Below, one piece after another: positions 10,401 to 18,122 of a stretch of 24,832 bases of DNA. The DNA comes from a virus: IMG/VR virus record IMGVR_UViG_3300007276_000285, positions 1-24,832 of that record; one strand, 5' to 3'. The notes beneath the pieces are model-generated. The model searched no databases and was not told where the DNA came from. It saw nothing but the letters and a program-made list of their open reading frames with translations. Within the stretch, counting starts at the first letter, position 1; each line of letters begins with the position of its first letter. A program made the translations under genes and the position numbers.

Positions 10401-12123
10401 ACTTCGCGAAGCCTATACCAAGATGTTGGAGCGTCTGGCCAACAGCCGTCGCAAAAACCCGATGGACGATCAACAGTTTCAGAAAGTTGTTGATGCGCAG
10501 ACCAGAAGGTTTAAGCAGTTTCTTGGGGATGAAAACGCAGTTTCCATAGAAGAAGCAATCAAGACTCGCGCAGCAGATAACGTGCGGAACCTGGTTCCTA
10601 ACTACGAGCTAGTCCCACAACTTGTAAAAAACATTCGTGCTTTGCCCGTCGGTAACTTTATTGCGTTTCCTACTGAAATAATAAGAACGGGTTTCAACAC
10701 ACTTGAAACTTCTATGAAAGAACTTGCTAGCGATGACGCAGGCATTCGTGAGATTGGCATGCGTCGTCTCATGGGTTCTCTTGGAACATTCTACGTTGCA
10801 GGGCCGGCTCTTCGCGACACCGCAATGAACCTTGTTGGTGTTACGCCTGAAGAAATGGAAGCGGTCAACATCACAGCCGCGCCGTATCAACGTGATTCTA
10901 CTTTCATACCATTAGGTAGAAATGAAAAAGGCTATCTTGAAGTATTGGATTTCAGCCACTTTAATCCGTATGACATGCTAATTCGTCCATTTGAAGCTGC
11001 TTTAAACAGTCTCGATGAGAGCAACAAACTACAACGTGGAGCATTTAACACGGTATATCAAGCGGGGCATGCGGCGCTGGCTCAACTGACAGAACCGTTT
11101 CTTTCAGAGTCAATTGCCTTTGCAGTCGCGCGAGATGTGCTGCCGGAGTCTATGTATGGTCGTGGCGGTGTGACACAGACAGGTGCAAAAGTGTACCGTG
11201 ATTCGGAAACCTTTGGTAAGAAGATGGAGCGGTCATTGATTCATGCTTTGAATCAAATGGGGCCAAGCAACCTAGATCCTTTCCGGGTTCCTGTAGGTGC
11301 CGACGTTTCTGAGATCGAGCTGTCCAGACTTCCGCGCAGTTTACTCGGAGGCCGGCCCGAATTTGGGATCAGCGAGACAGAGCCGAGCACGGGCCGTAAG
11401 TATGCACCAGAAGGGGAACTGTTCCGGCTGTTCACAGGGCTGTCCGCACAAGAGGTGGATCCAGAACGTGTCTTAAAGTTCAAGGCAAACGAGTTCAAAT
11501 CTGAGCGCTCCGACGCAGCAACTCTTTTCAATGATGTTGTAAACAGAGATTACGCCGGGGAAAATGACTATATAAATGGATACCTCGCGGCGAACCAAGC
11601 TCGACTTGGCGCTTTCCGCAGAATGGCTGTGCAAATACGAGCACTTGAAAACTTAGGCTTGAGCACAAGAGACATAAAAAGAATTTTACGTAAAGAGCGT
11701 GTCGGTAAAGACGAAATGAAGGCATTGCTTCGTGGAGAGTTTTTGCCGTACAGCCCAGCCGACGCAAAGCTGGATGAAGCTAAAGATAAAAACCACGATA
11801 TTCCAAAGTCATTGTTGCGGATCATGGAGCGCGATCTTCGTCGCTTGTCTATTGACCCGGATGATCCAGAAAAACCACCTTCAGATGCTTTTGATTCTGA
11901 TCGTTTCGTATCTCCGAAAGAAACACCTATACCGAAGGCGATTAAAACTTCGGACAGCGGAGCACGGTCCACGGATGCTGCACCTGTGCCGCAGCCCACT
12001 CCAACACCGCCCCCCGTACAAACCGGTTCCGCAGCAAATTTAATTCCACCAGTCAGTGTCGAAGACTTGCTTCAAGATCCACGGGATTTGCAAATCGCAA
12101 GAAGAAGGAAAGCGGTAGGATGA
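7429..12123 (+). CDS. Giant putative internal/ejected virion protein (1564 aa)
   Basis: The largest gene in the window. The first ~30 residues (KKWNYKGEIFELPEDLS) resemble the small N-terminal module found on many phage injected proteins. There follow a Gly-rich moderately hydrophobic stretch (about 140-270), long charged helical regions, and a conserved-looking core at about 830-1150 with ISQFNKTILSPITQVRN (near 830) and LPVGNFIAFPTEIIRTG (near 1075). The C-terminus has a Pro-rich linker (about 1521-1535) and ends in LLQDPRDLQIARRRKAVG, perhaps a docking tail. Size, lateness and order match giant internal virion proteins of podoviruses that form the ejection conduit. No clear lytic transglycosylase or protease motif was seen. 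The function is inferred. Confidence 0.7.
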   Translation: MKKWNYKGEIFELPEDLSAQDATARIKEILSERENTSDNTSENKPLPPYVPEKADERGLLGDIGVNLARGVYEGAKATSELVGLYYDVKYNTSGTSLFPKEDNELPTEDPFPIAGAIVKGFEDVGEGVEEVTGIEGKATTLAGEISHVVGQYVVPGGLGAKVVSKATKLGRLEKLTRARRGKSSLTRRQKLLLSGQQAVGATAVDFVVSSDESEGIHDFFELGPDMSPERKVGETALELLGAKLLNRTLLGAEAGIATVVLPPVLGAALKGTFKFGASRPVEIASDILQNKLGIVTPIARSSPDSILDRARRTTVADLVTVGALPAVRKSLEIATNQILKQEARILDASDKVGLSSTIIANLFANLRYRGFLDPAAARANSLVNAAVEGDVKRADRQLTKVEQKIDEFLARPEMRQQTAITKQTLMNAFMDVLETGKRPDDIPDELFNAYKSARNIIDQLSNRLLETGAVRALPETAAPGKASRESLMKAIRENTELGGYLRQRYAAYENPKYDIAAGSAREKEIFNLIRTSVGGRSENTVFNHIKSVLGEESDFLRITDEQTLDTLTERQMREYIRLVLAKTPAGMGKRGWGGFMGKVPIRKLNTQLLNRRKVESPVLKEILGQVRNPRESYISTVSDLSTFIATDSFYSIIRRVADADMLDAQFRRGKYGEDFLNPAEREALAEARKTNPTATADVLGPKLDGRYIDVPARVAQRQERLQLQLESEVAQGAGDGRVRQLQAEIDGAEEFVMTDLRTKGYHIIGRTDSSGNIIKKDPGQSESAFGALHNIALPEAMASSLQRNIISDDNFLGGILRAMYGGMLKLKGISQFNKTILSPITQVRNVTSASMFALAQGNVGSGASLGQSVDIVLRDLINKKFLSADYRLTDEGVEYLADLQQRGIIGSSAELRELQDNLRKATNTRSQNVMEDHALVSDVATTGPKDSGLGGSLDRLNRRNLMWQFLGKTADAYRAGDDVWKIYNYEFEQSKLREAYTKMLERLANSRRKNPMDDQQFQKVVDAQTRRFKQFLGDENAVSIEEAIKTRAADNVRNLVPNYELVPQLVKNIRALPVGNFIAFPTEIIRTGFNTLETSMKELASDDAGIREIGMRRLMGSLGTFYVAGPALRDTAMNLVGVTPEEMEAVNITAAPYQRDSTFIPLGRNEKGYLEVLDFSHFNPYDMLIRPFEAALNSLDESNKLQRGAFNTVYQAGHAALAQLTEPFLSESIAFAVARDVLPESMYGRGGVTQTGAKVYRDSETFGKKMERSLIHALNQMGPSNLDPFRVPVGADVSEIELSRLPRSLLGGRPEFGISETEPSTGRKYAPEGELFRLFTGLSAQEVDPERVLKFKANEFKSERSDAATLFNDVVNRDYAGENDYINGYLAANQARLGAFRRMAVQIRALENLGLSTRDIKRILRKERVGKDEMKALLRGEFLPYSPADAKLDEAKDKNHDIPKSLLRIMERDLRRLSIDPDDPEKPPSDAFDSDRFVSPKETPIPKAIKTSDSGARSTDAAPVPQPTPTPPPVQTGSAANLIPPVSVEDLLQDPRDLQIARRRKAVG

Positions 12124-12221
12124 TTTTTGCTCTGATAAGAAAGCTGTTGATGATTCAAGAATCACGAGACTTGAGTAGTCATCGTCTTCATACTACAAAG
12201 TATGAAGACCTTTGCATGTAA
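12120..12221 (+). CDS. Possible 33-residue leader ORF before lysozyme
   Basis: An ATG at 12120 overlaps the giant gene's TGA (ATGA arrangement), with AAGGA at 12105-12109 about ten bases upstream. The frame runs 33 codons to a TAA at 12219-12221, directly abutting the AGGAAG ribosome site of lysozyme. The peptide starts MIFALIRKLLMIQESRD, has no full membrane segment and is not recognised. Its 3' half is the 11-bp hairpin, so translating ribosomes would melt that stem. It could be a translational coupler or leader peptide rather than a functional protein, or simply chance. Confidence 0.35.
   Translation: MIFALIRKLLMIQESRDLSSHRLHTTKYEDLCM
12184..12209 (+). promoter_or_regulatory. Perfect 11-bp hairpin upstream of lysozyme
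   Basis: Bases 12184-12194 (GTCTTCATACT) pair exactly with 12199-12209 (AGTATGAAGAC) around an ACAA tetraloop. The stem ends 11 bases before the lysozyme ribosome site at 12221-12226. It is not followed by a T-run, so a simple intrinsic terminator is unlikely. An mRNA processing or stabilising stem, or translational control of lysis, is more plausible. A weaker stem (TGATT 12151-12155 with AATCA 12160-12164) precedes it. Confidence 0.6.
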
Positions 12222-12231
12222 GGAAGAACCC

Positions 12232-12681
12232 ATGAACCTAGAACAGTTGCAAAAAGAGCTAGCCGCCGACGAAGGATGCAAGCTCGAGATCTATTTGGAC
12301 CATCTTGGATACCCTACCGTCGGAATTGGTCATCTAATTACTGAAAATGACGAGCTTCACGGCTTCGAAGTAGGCTCAGAGGTCTCTCAGGAGCACGTCG
12401 ATGAACTATTCCACGAGGACATTCAACGAACTGTACGAGATTGCGAATTATTGTATAATGATTTCAATGAGTTGTCAGAAGAGCTACAATTGATCATCGC
12501 AAACATGTGCTTCCAATTAGGCCGTCCTCGGCTAACAGGCTTCAAAAAAATGAAAGCTGCGGTCGATTCCAAGGACTGGGCAGAGGCCAGTCGTCAGATG
12601 TTGGACTCGAAGTGGGCTAAACAGACCCCGAATCGGGCATCTCGTCTGGCTCATCGGATGGCGGCGTTGGGTGATACATAA
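12232..12681 (+). CDS. T4-type lysozyme / endolysin (GH24 muramidase)
   Basis: A 149-residue peptidoglycan muramidase acting at the end of infection. It matches phage T4 lysozyme along its length. DEGCKLEIYLDHLGYPTVGIGH carries the catalytic triad as Glu14, Asp23 and Thr29 (T4 Glu11, Asp20, Thr26). The C-terminal lobe has MCFQLGRPRLTGFKKM and SKWAKQTPNRASRLAHRM, as in T4. I chose the ATG at 12232 because AGGAAG (12221-12226) sits five bases upstream and the N-terminal length then fits the family; the ATG at 12202 lies inside the hairpin arm. There is no signal peptide, so export would need a holin, which is not visible here. Its last 65 bases overlap the opposing zinc-ribbon gene. Confidence 0.95.
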   Translation: MNLEQLQKELAADEGCKLEIYLDHLGYPTVGIGHLITENDELHGFEVGSEVSQEHVDELFHEDIQRTVRDCELLYNDFNELSEELQLIIANMCFQLGRPRLTGFKKMKAAVDSKDWAEASRQMLDSKWAKQTPNRASRLAHRMAALGDT

Positions 12682-12805
12682 GATAGAACGCCTTACACTC
12701 AGGACATGACAAGTTGGAGACCATGAAGTGATCTTCATCGTCTTCAACGTCATGGTCGCCGCCCCAGATTAGATTCCAGCCGCAGGCAAAGCACTTCGGT
12801 ATCAT
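12617..12805 (-). CDS. Zinc-ribbon mini-protein at end of replication operon (62 aa)
   Basis: A 62-residue product with two CxxC knuckles, Cys5/Cys8 (KCFACG) and Cys34/Cys37 (SCPEC), and a Pro/Asp/Glu-rich tail, giving a single zinc ribbon. The ATG at 12805 overlaps the polymerase stop in an ATGA arrangement, with a GGGGAG ribosome site just upstream; longer in-frame starts merely run back inside the polymerase gene. It is the last gene of the leftward replication operon, and its 3' 65 bases lie antisense to the lysozyme end. A nucleic-acid or polymerase accessory role is possible from position, but the family is unknown. Confidence 0.75.
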   Translation of the reverse strand: MIPKCFACGWNLIWGGDHDVEDDEDHFMVSNLSCPECKAFYLMYHPTPPSDEPDEMPDSGSV

Positions 12806-14718
12806 CCAACTTCTCCCCAGTTGTCCCCAAGCTCGGCGTCCACGTCGAATGGCACCTTCAAGTCTGGTACACAACTCTTCATGATTTCAACAATCTTCTC
12901 CGATTGTTCACAGGAGTTCACACTAAAACACAACTCGTCGTGAACGGTGAGCATTGGTGTGAGACCTTCTGAATAACAAACAGCCATCGCCTTTTTGGTC
13001 TGGTCCGCGCTTGATCCTTGGATTAGTCGGTTCAGTGCCTTATACGTGAACGCGCGACGGATCATACCCTTGCCGCCGTAATGTTCCAGCGCCTCCTTCA
13101 ATTGCATTGGCTTGTTGTAGCCAAACGAGCGAGGCTCATACATGTCGAACCGGCACTTGCGCCCCATCCATGTACGGATCACACCTTTCTCTTGCGCCTG
13201 TTCCATCGCAAGATCGGCGATACCTTTCACGAACGGCACCTTCTCATGGTATCCTGAAAGCAGATGTGTGGCGTCGTCTTCGGTGATGTCGAGAACGCCG
13301 GCCAGTTTCTTCTTACCCATGCCGTACATAATACCGAGGTTCACAGTCTTGGCTTCCTTGCGTGATACACCTGCCATATCTGCAACCATTTGGTGGAAAT
13401 CAGCATTGCCTTCGTGATACATTTGCACCACATCATCAATACGAGGATCCCGCCGAGCACCCGTTAATGTTGCGCAATAGTGCGCTAACCAACGAGGCTC
13501 TTGAGAAGCGTAGTCAAAGCTGCCCCATTTCTCCCCTTCCTCTGGGATGAATAGACCACGGATCATTTTCTTGATTTCAGGGTCTCTTGCTGGGATTTGC
13601 TGGAGGTTCGGGTTGGACGAAGAAAATCGTCCGGTAACTGTGCCCCCTTCATCTGAACGAAGAGAGTGAAAATCACAATGAATACGACCGTTATGCGAAT
13701 GCTCAAGAATAGTTTCGACAAATGTTGTGTTGGCTTTGTTAAATTCACGAAGTCGTACAATCTTTTGCGCCACCGGGTGAGGGTGGTTCGCCAAAAAAGC
13801 TTTTGTAAAGGCTGGCGCATTAGTCTTCTCTGTCCTTTGGTAGGTCAACCCAAGAGCGTCGAACGCCTTTGCTATAGATGTAGCAGCCCACGGCTCCACA
13901 AAGATGCCGGTCTCTACCTTTATTTCTTTAAGTAAACGATCTTCACGCTGCTTCAGGTCTTTCTTTACTTGTTCTGCACGATCAAGATCGATTTTAACAC
14001 CGGCAGATTTCATATCCAAAAGCACTGGTATCAAACTAACCTCTAGCTCAAAAATGCTAGTGCATTCTTCTTTTGCAAGATCCGTGCGAAATCGTTCCCA
14101 TAGTCTCAGTGTGACAGCAGCGTCTTGTTCTGCATACTGTCCTACATACCGAGACGGCAACCTCCACATGTCTTTCTTCGGGTCAACTCCAAACTCTCCG
14201 GCAGCAGAACGGAGCATCTTCTCGTTCTTCCGCTCGTTAAGATAATCTCGTGCCAACGAATCTAGGTTATACCACCGACGGTTTTCATTCAGGAGCGGTG
14301 CTGCCACCATTGTGTCTATGACTTTGCCCTGTACTTCAATCCCTTCCGCACGAAGCCAACCAAGATCGTACAACGCATTGTGCATCACCTTCTCGATATT
14401 TGGGGTGGCCATCTGCTTTTTTAGCCACGCCATAACAGAAGACCGGGGCAGGTTCCCGGTCTCGTGTTTAATGGGGAAGTACCAAGAACTGTCACCCGCT
14501 GCGACAGCAACACCAATTATGTAGCCGTCTTTACGACACCATCCTGGCCCTTTGGTTGTCAGGTTTGGGTCTCTGGTTTCTAAATCAATTGCAATCCTAT
14601 CGTAGTTTGTAAGATCGGGGAATGACGACGGTGGGGACCAGTCGCTGTCTATGTTGCCCCATGCGACATCTTTTATGTCTTGTTCTAGCAGATGATACTG
14701 ATGTGACTCATTCGTCAT
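12802..14718 (-). CDS. polA: Family A DNA polymerase with 3'-5' exonuclease
   Basis: The 638-residue phage replicative polymerase. The proofreading domain shows Exo I Asp45/Glu47 (AIDLET), Exo II with HNALYD (114-118 region) and Exo III Tyr195/Asp199 (YAEQD). The polymerase domain shows TGRFSSSNPNLQQIP (362-376), motif A Asp402 (FDYASQEPRW, in place of the usual DYSQIELR), the O-helix Arg453-Lys457-Leu461-Tyr465, and motif C His593-Asp594 (VHDEL). No 5'-3' exonuclease domain is present, as is usual for phage enzymes. The residue aligned with E. coli Phe762 is Leu461. The start has GGGGGAG seven bases upstream and overlaps the previous gene by 11 bases. The assignment is secure. Confidence 0.97.
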   Translation of the reverse strand: MTNESHQYHLLEQDIKDVAWGNIDSDWSPPSSFPDLTNYDRIAIDLETRDPNLTTKGPGWCRKDGYIIGVAVAAGDSSWYFPIKHETGNLPRSSVMAWLKKQMATPNIEKVMHNALYDLGWLRAEGIEVQGKVIDTMVAAPLLNENRRWYNLDSLARDYLNERKNEKMLRSAAGEFGVDPKKDMWRLPSRYVGQYAEQDAAVTLRLWERFRTDLAKEECTSIFELEVSLIPVLLDMKSAGVKIDLDRAEQVKKDLKQREDRLLKEIKVETGIFVEPWAATSIAKAFDALGLTYQRTEKTNAPAFTKAFLANHPHPVAQKIVRLREFNKANTTFVETILEHSHNGRIHCDFHSLRSDEGGTVTGRFSSSNPNLQQIPARDPEIKKMIRGLFIPEEGEKWGSFDYASQEPRWLAHYCATLTGARRDPRIDDVVQMYHEGNADFHQMVADMAGVSRKEAKTVNLGIMYGMGKKKLAGVLDITEDDATHLLSGYHEKVPFVKGIADLAMEQAQEKGVIRTWMGRKCRFDMYEPRSFGYNKPMQLKEALEHYGGKGMIRRAFTYKALNRLIQGSSADQTKKAMAVCYSEGLTPMLTVHDELCFSVNSCEQSEKIVEIMKSCVPDLKVPFDVDAELGDNWGEVG

Positions 14719-14992
14719 TAGATATCTCTCCCCCTAAAGCCGCGTACCCAATAATATCGGTCCACGAATCATCTTTGTGCATGTCCTCGGCAAGCCGCGC
14801 CAGCTTTAGCCCAACCATCATGGCGACCACTTCGGTTGGTGTGATCTTATCCAGCAGCTTCTTGCGAAGCAGCACGTTCCAGATTGTGGCAATGCGTTCA
14901 TGATTTACAAGCGCCGGCCCATAGTCCTCGGCCCTTGGCCCATTGATTAGTTCTTCTGCTTCTCGCAGAAACTGTTCTCTGTTCTTTGTCAT
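14708..14992 (-). CDS. Small DUF6378-like phage protein
   Basis: A 94-residue product. The pattern AEELINGPRAEDYGPALVNH (13-31), then ITPTEVVAMMVGLKLARLA and HKDDSWTDIIGYAALGGE (72-89), matches from memory the small phage family DUF6378. The all-helical layout with a conserved HKDDSW-D-GY segment recalls MazG-like nucleotide pyrophosphohydrolases, but I cannot see a full set of metal ligands, so that is only a suggestion. It sits between SF1 helicase (ATGA overlap, 4 bases) and polymerase (11-base overlap), which favours a role in nucleotide supply or replication. Confidence 0.8.
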   Translation of the reverse strand: MTKNREQFLREAEELINGPRAEDYGPALVNHERIATIWNVLLRKKLLDKITPTEVVAMMVGLKLARLAEDMHKDDSWTDIIGYAALGGEISNDE

Positions 14993-16503
14993 GTAGCAAA
15001 TCCATAATATCCTGTTGATTCAATTAGATGCAGGTGTTTTTTAGCACGAGTAGCACCTACATAAAAAACCCTAACCTCGCTGTCTTGGTCAAGGTTCTCT
15101 ACACAAGCTTTGCTGGAATCTAGAAAGAGAGCGACGTTATCCGCCTCGCCACCTTTGGCTTTGTGAATCGTCGATATCCGGATCCTCGGTTTCCCAGATA
15201 GTAATTTCTCCCCCCGCCGCCGTACCGATGTAATGTAGGCGATCTCCCTGTCCGAAACTTTCAAGACAGACATCCACGGCGACTCCGCTGTCGCGCTCAG
15301 ACCGCACTGCGCGATCAAATCGTCGAGGGTATAGGATTGTTCTGGGTCTAATGATCCGAGGGTTTTGCGCCCAGATTTGGTAATAACATTTCCGTTCAGT
15401 ATCTTGGAGAACTTCTTCAGTTCCTCCGCTGACAAGTCTTGGCCCTTGCATAATTTTAGCCATACCTCAATTCCGTCTAGGACATTTTGTGACAGAGACC
15501 AACCGGCCCCTTCTCTCCAGAAGAGATAACCATCATCCTTTAATCGGGAGGCGATCTTATTCGCAATGTAATTGGTCCGGGCTAAAATCAACCATTCACC
15601 ACTCTCCAAGTCCAACTCCATGATATCACGGTGCCACGAAAGATTGCCCTTTCTTTCGACGGGTTGCCAAATCTTTTCCTGTCTGGTAGCGACTCGCCGT
15701 ACAAGCTGGTCGGCAAATTTGTGCACGGTCAACGGTACACGGTACGACTTGTCGAGCACCACCTTACGGTCACTAGCCCCCAAGAAATCCGACACACGAA
15801 CCCCCATCCATGAATAGATGCACTGGTCGTCGTCCCCGGCGTAGTAGACTTGCTTTGAGTTTGGAACCAGAACCTCTTTAACCATACGCCATTGCAGCGG
15901 TGCCAGATCCTGCGCTTCGTCGATGATTAACAAATCAAAGCGCGGACTAGTTCCCTGCTCGATGAAGTCCTCAATCATGTCCACAAAATCGCGCTTACGA
16001 AGCTCCTTCTTTAAATCTTCGTATGCTTTGGCCAAGACCCGAAGCTGTTGGAAGTGCAGTTTGTAATCACCTGCATCGTTGAACTGTTGTTCAATCGTAA
16101 CCTCGCGCACCCGTGCTTCCTGAACCATAGACAGATACTTGTCGCCGCCCGCTCCGGGGATAAACAACACACCATCAGACATGTTGTTCGAAGCATTGGC
16201 TCTAAACTCTAAGCCAACAAGCTCCCCAAGTTTGTGGAAGTCTGCGCCCTTAAACACATCTTGTCCCCTCATGCCAAGACAGTTGAAGGCTAATGAGTGC
16301 AGCGTTCGAAACCAAATCAAGTCGCGAGAGTCAACATCCAACTCAGCCATTGCGCGAGTCTTAGCTTCCTCTGCCGCCTTCTTGCTAAATGACATAAACG
16401 CAATACGGTTCGGATCCATGCCAGCGGCGATAGCGTCCTTCACGATACTGATTAGGCGGGTGGTCTTGCCGGTGCCCGGAGGGCCAAAGATTGTCGTCTC
16501 CAT
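14989..16503 (-). CDS. UvrD/Rep-like superfamily 1 DNA helicase
   Basis: A 504-residue ATP-dependent helicase. Motif I is GPPGTGKT (7-14), Ia is FMSFSKKAAEEAKTR, motif II is LLIIDEAQD (DEAQ 195-198), motif III is GDDDQCIYSWMG (223-234), motif IV region is LDKSYRVP, motif V is ISTIHKAKGGEADNV (about 443-457) and motif VI is YVGATRAKKHL with Arg486. It is shorter than UvrD (about 720), consistent with compact phage SF1A helicases such as T4 Dda. The ATG overlaps the primase stop by one base (TGATG), and the GGAGGTG ribosome site lies in the primase's last codons. It probably acts at the replication fork or in recombination. Confidence 0.95.
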   Translation of the reverse strand: METTIFGPPGTGKTTRLISIVKDAIAAGMDPNRIAFMSFSKKAAEEAKTRAMAELDVDSRDLIWFRTLHSLAFNCLGMRGQDVFKGADFHKLGELVGLEFRANASNNMSDGVLFIPGAGGDKYLSMVQEARVREVTIEQQFNDAGDYKLHFQQLRVLAKAYEDLKKELRKRDFVDMIEDFIEQGTSPRFDLLIIDEAQDLAPLQWRMVKEVLVPNSKQVYYAGDDDQCIYSWMGVRVSDFLGASDRKVVLDKSYRVPLTVHKFADQLVRRVATRQEKIWQPVERKGNLSWHRDIMELDLESGEWLILARTNYIANKIASRLKDDGYLFWREGAGWSLSQNVLDGIEVWLKLCKGQDLSAEELKKFSKILNGNVITKSGRKTLGSLDPEQSYTLDDLIAQCGLSATAESPWMSVLKVSDREIAYITSVRRRGEKLLSGKPRIRISTIHKAKGGEADNVALFLDSSKACVENLDQDSEVRVFYVGATRAKKHLHLIESTGYYGFAT

Positions 16504-18038
16504 CAGAACGGCACCTCCGTGCTGGCAACAGCAATATCAGGTGTTGACACCTCGGCAGCAAACTCTGGCACCCACCACACGCGCACTGACTTCCATTTGC
16601 CGCCAGATGTCTTGAAGCGTTTGACACCGTGCGAATCCGTACCGTCGTTCATCTCCTTGATGCGTTCTTGAATCTGCGCCCTCGTGTAGCTATCGAACTT
16701 CTTCTGCCGCAAAAATTCCATCAGCGAGTCAAGGCGGAAGTATGTCCGTTGCTCTTCGTTGTCAGTGTAAGGTTTGCCAAGCATGAGTTCTTCGACAGTT
16801 ACAGCCTGCACACGGCCCGTGCAGTACCCCTCCAAAAGGTCTGTGAACTGCCCCTTGTATGTTAGCTCCTGGGGCACTTCGATCTGATTGCAGTTGTCCA
16901 TTAGGTTGTTAATCAAACTTTGCCAGTCAGCATCCTTGGCCCGCTCCGGCATAAAGTTAAGCTGTTCCATGCAGCACCGTTGAAACAGTCGTGGGTTCTG
17001 TAGCTGATCTGTGTCTAACTCTAAACGTCGCCCATCGATGTCCAAGAACCACAGGCGCGGCTCAGACATAACAACTGATAAACCACTAATCGTGGGCAAC
17101 GATCCACCGCCGCCGATTCCATGCGTCATGGTGCGACAGACATTCTTGTTGCAGTAGGATGCCATCGGCTCCTCGCTGCACAGATAACCCCACTCTTTCT
17201 TCTCAACCTGATTCTGAATCGTCACGATCTCTGACGCAGGCAAGGGCGGATGGAAGTCCTTGGCGTTGTGCTCTTCAAGCAGTGTCTTCCAGTTCACTTC
17301 GTCGTACTTCTTTAGAAAGATTCCAAGTTGGAAAGCAAACTTGTTCCGGCCTCCCTCAGATATACCCATCGCCAACATCTGTCGTACGCATGGAATGTAG
17401 TCTGGATAAAGGTCAACGCTGCCACCAATTGGCAGCTTACGAAACTCATTTGGATCGACGCTAACCTCATCGATCATGTCGAGAAACTGCTCTAACGTGG
17501 CCCCGTCGCCGTCCGGTAGAATCGCCGGACGCATCGTCTGTTCCGCATCAAAGTACGGAAGGTTAATAAAGTTCCCAACATCACCACGCTCGACGAGAAC
17601 CTGCTCCTGCTTTGGGAACACCTCGCATTTACCGTGGCCCAAAAGCGCTGCAATTTCCGCAGCTTTGTCTCTGAATTCACCTGCACTCATCCACTCCTTA
17701 AAGAAAAAGAATACGTGGGCACCGCCCGACTTAGAACGGCACACGATACACGGTACATTGTTTTGAGATAGCTGTTTAATAAGCGCGGTATGGTCAAGCG
17801 GATACACATCGATATCCAACGCGCCAAACTTACACTTGTTGTCCTCGTTGATTGGGATGGCACCCACACCGTCGCCACCATCAAGGTGGGACTGAACAAG
17901 CTCAACAGTCAAAGGTTTACGGACGACGTAAGACTTTGCCTTTGTTTTCCCGGCTCTTCGTTCTTCTGAAATATCTGTACGTCCATGTGCAGCGCCAAAC
18001 CCGGCAAACGCTGCCATGAACCTCTCCGCAAGGGACAT
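16503..18038 (-). CDS. Archaeo-eukaryotic-type primase (TOTE/PrimPol-like)
   Basis: A 511-residue protein likely making primers for leftward-arm replication. The AEP catalytic core is visible: metal-binding Asp75/Asp77 in GALDIDVYPLDH, SKSGGAH (102-108, His108), CEVFPKQ (138-144) and GNFINLPYF (155-163), matching the TOTE-type primase pattern. A cysteine cluster follows (Cys287, Cys296, Cys301 in YLCSEEPMASYCNKNVC), and about 430-490 resembles a winged-helix ending in WWVP. I chose the ATG at 18038, not the in-frame TTG at 18077, because GGAGGAA sits five bases upstream. The C-terminus ends TEVPF, like an SSB tail. No DnaB-type helicase domain is fused. Confidence 0.88.
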   Translation of the reverse strand: MSLAERFMAAFAGFGAAHGRTDISEERRAGKTKAKSYVVRKPLTVELVQSHLDGGDGVGAIPINEDNKCKFGALDIDVYPLDHTALIKQLSQNNVPCIVCRSKSGGAHVFFFFKEWMSAGEFRDKAAEIAALLGHGKCEVFPKQEQVLVERGDVGNFINLPYFDAEQTMRPAILPDGDGATLEQFLDMIDEVSVDPNEFRKLPIGGSVDLYPDYIPCVRQMLAMGISEGGRNKFAFQLGIFLKKYDEVNWKTLLEEHNAKDFHPPLPASEIVTIQNQVEKKEWGYLCSEEPMASYCNKNVCRTMTHGIGGGGSLPTISGLSVVMSEPRLWFLDIDGRRLELDTDQLQNPRLFQRCCMEQLNFMPERAKDADWQSLINNLMDNCNQIEVPQELTYKGQFTDLLEGYCTGRVQAVTVEELMLGKPYTDNEEQRTYFRLDSLMEFLRQKKFDSYTRAQIQERIKEMNDGTDSHGVKRFKTSGGKWKSVRVWWVPEFAAEVSTPDIAVASTEVPF

Positions 18039-18122
18039 GGCTTCCTCCAAAAAGGATGGGGATGCCGCCTGTGACAAAGGCTGTAATCGGCACGATACAG
18101 CCCAAGCGACACCCCCAACTGG

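Noticed and set aside
12184-12209. Calling the lysozyme-leader hairpin an intrinsic terminator
   Set aside because: The stem is perfect but neither strand shows the following T-run.
12202-12231. Lysozyme start at ATG 12202
   Set aside because: It lies within the right arm of the hairpin and has no ribosome site; ATG 12232 has AGGAAG at the right distance and fits T4 lysozyme length.
18039-18077. Extended primase start at a TTG (18077)
   Set aside because: The ATG at 18038 has GGAGGAA five bases upstream, and the added 13 codons simply include that ribosome site.
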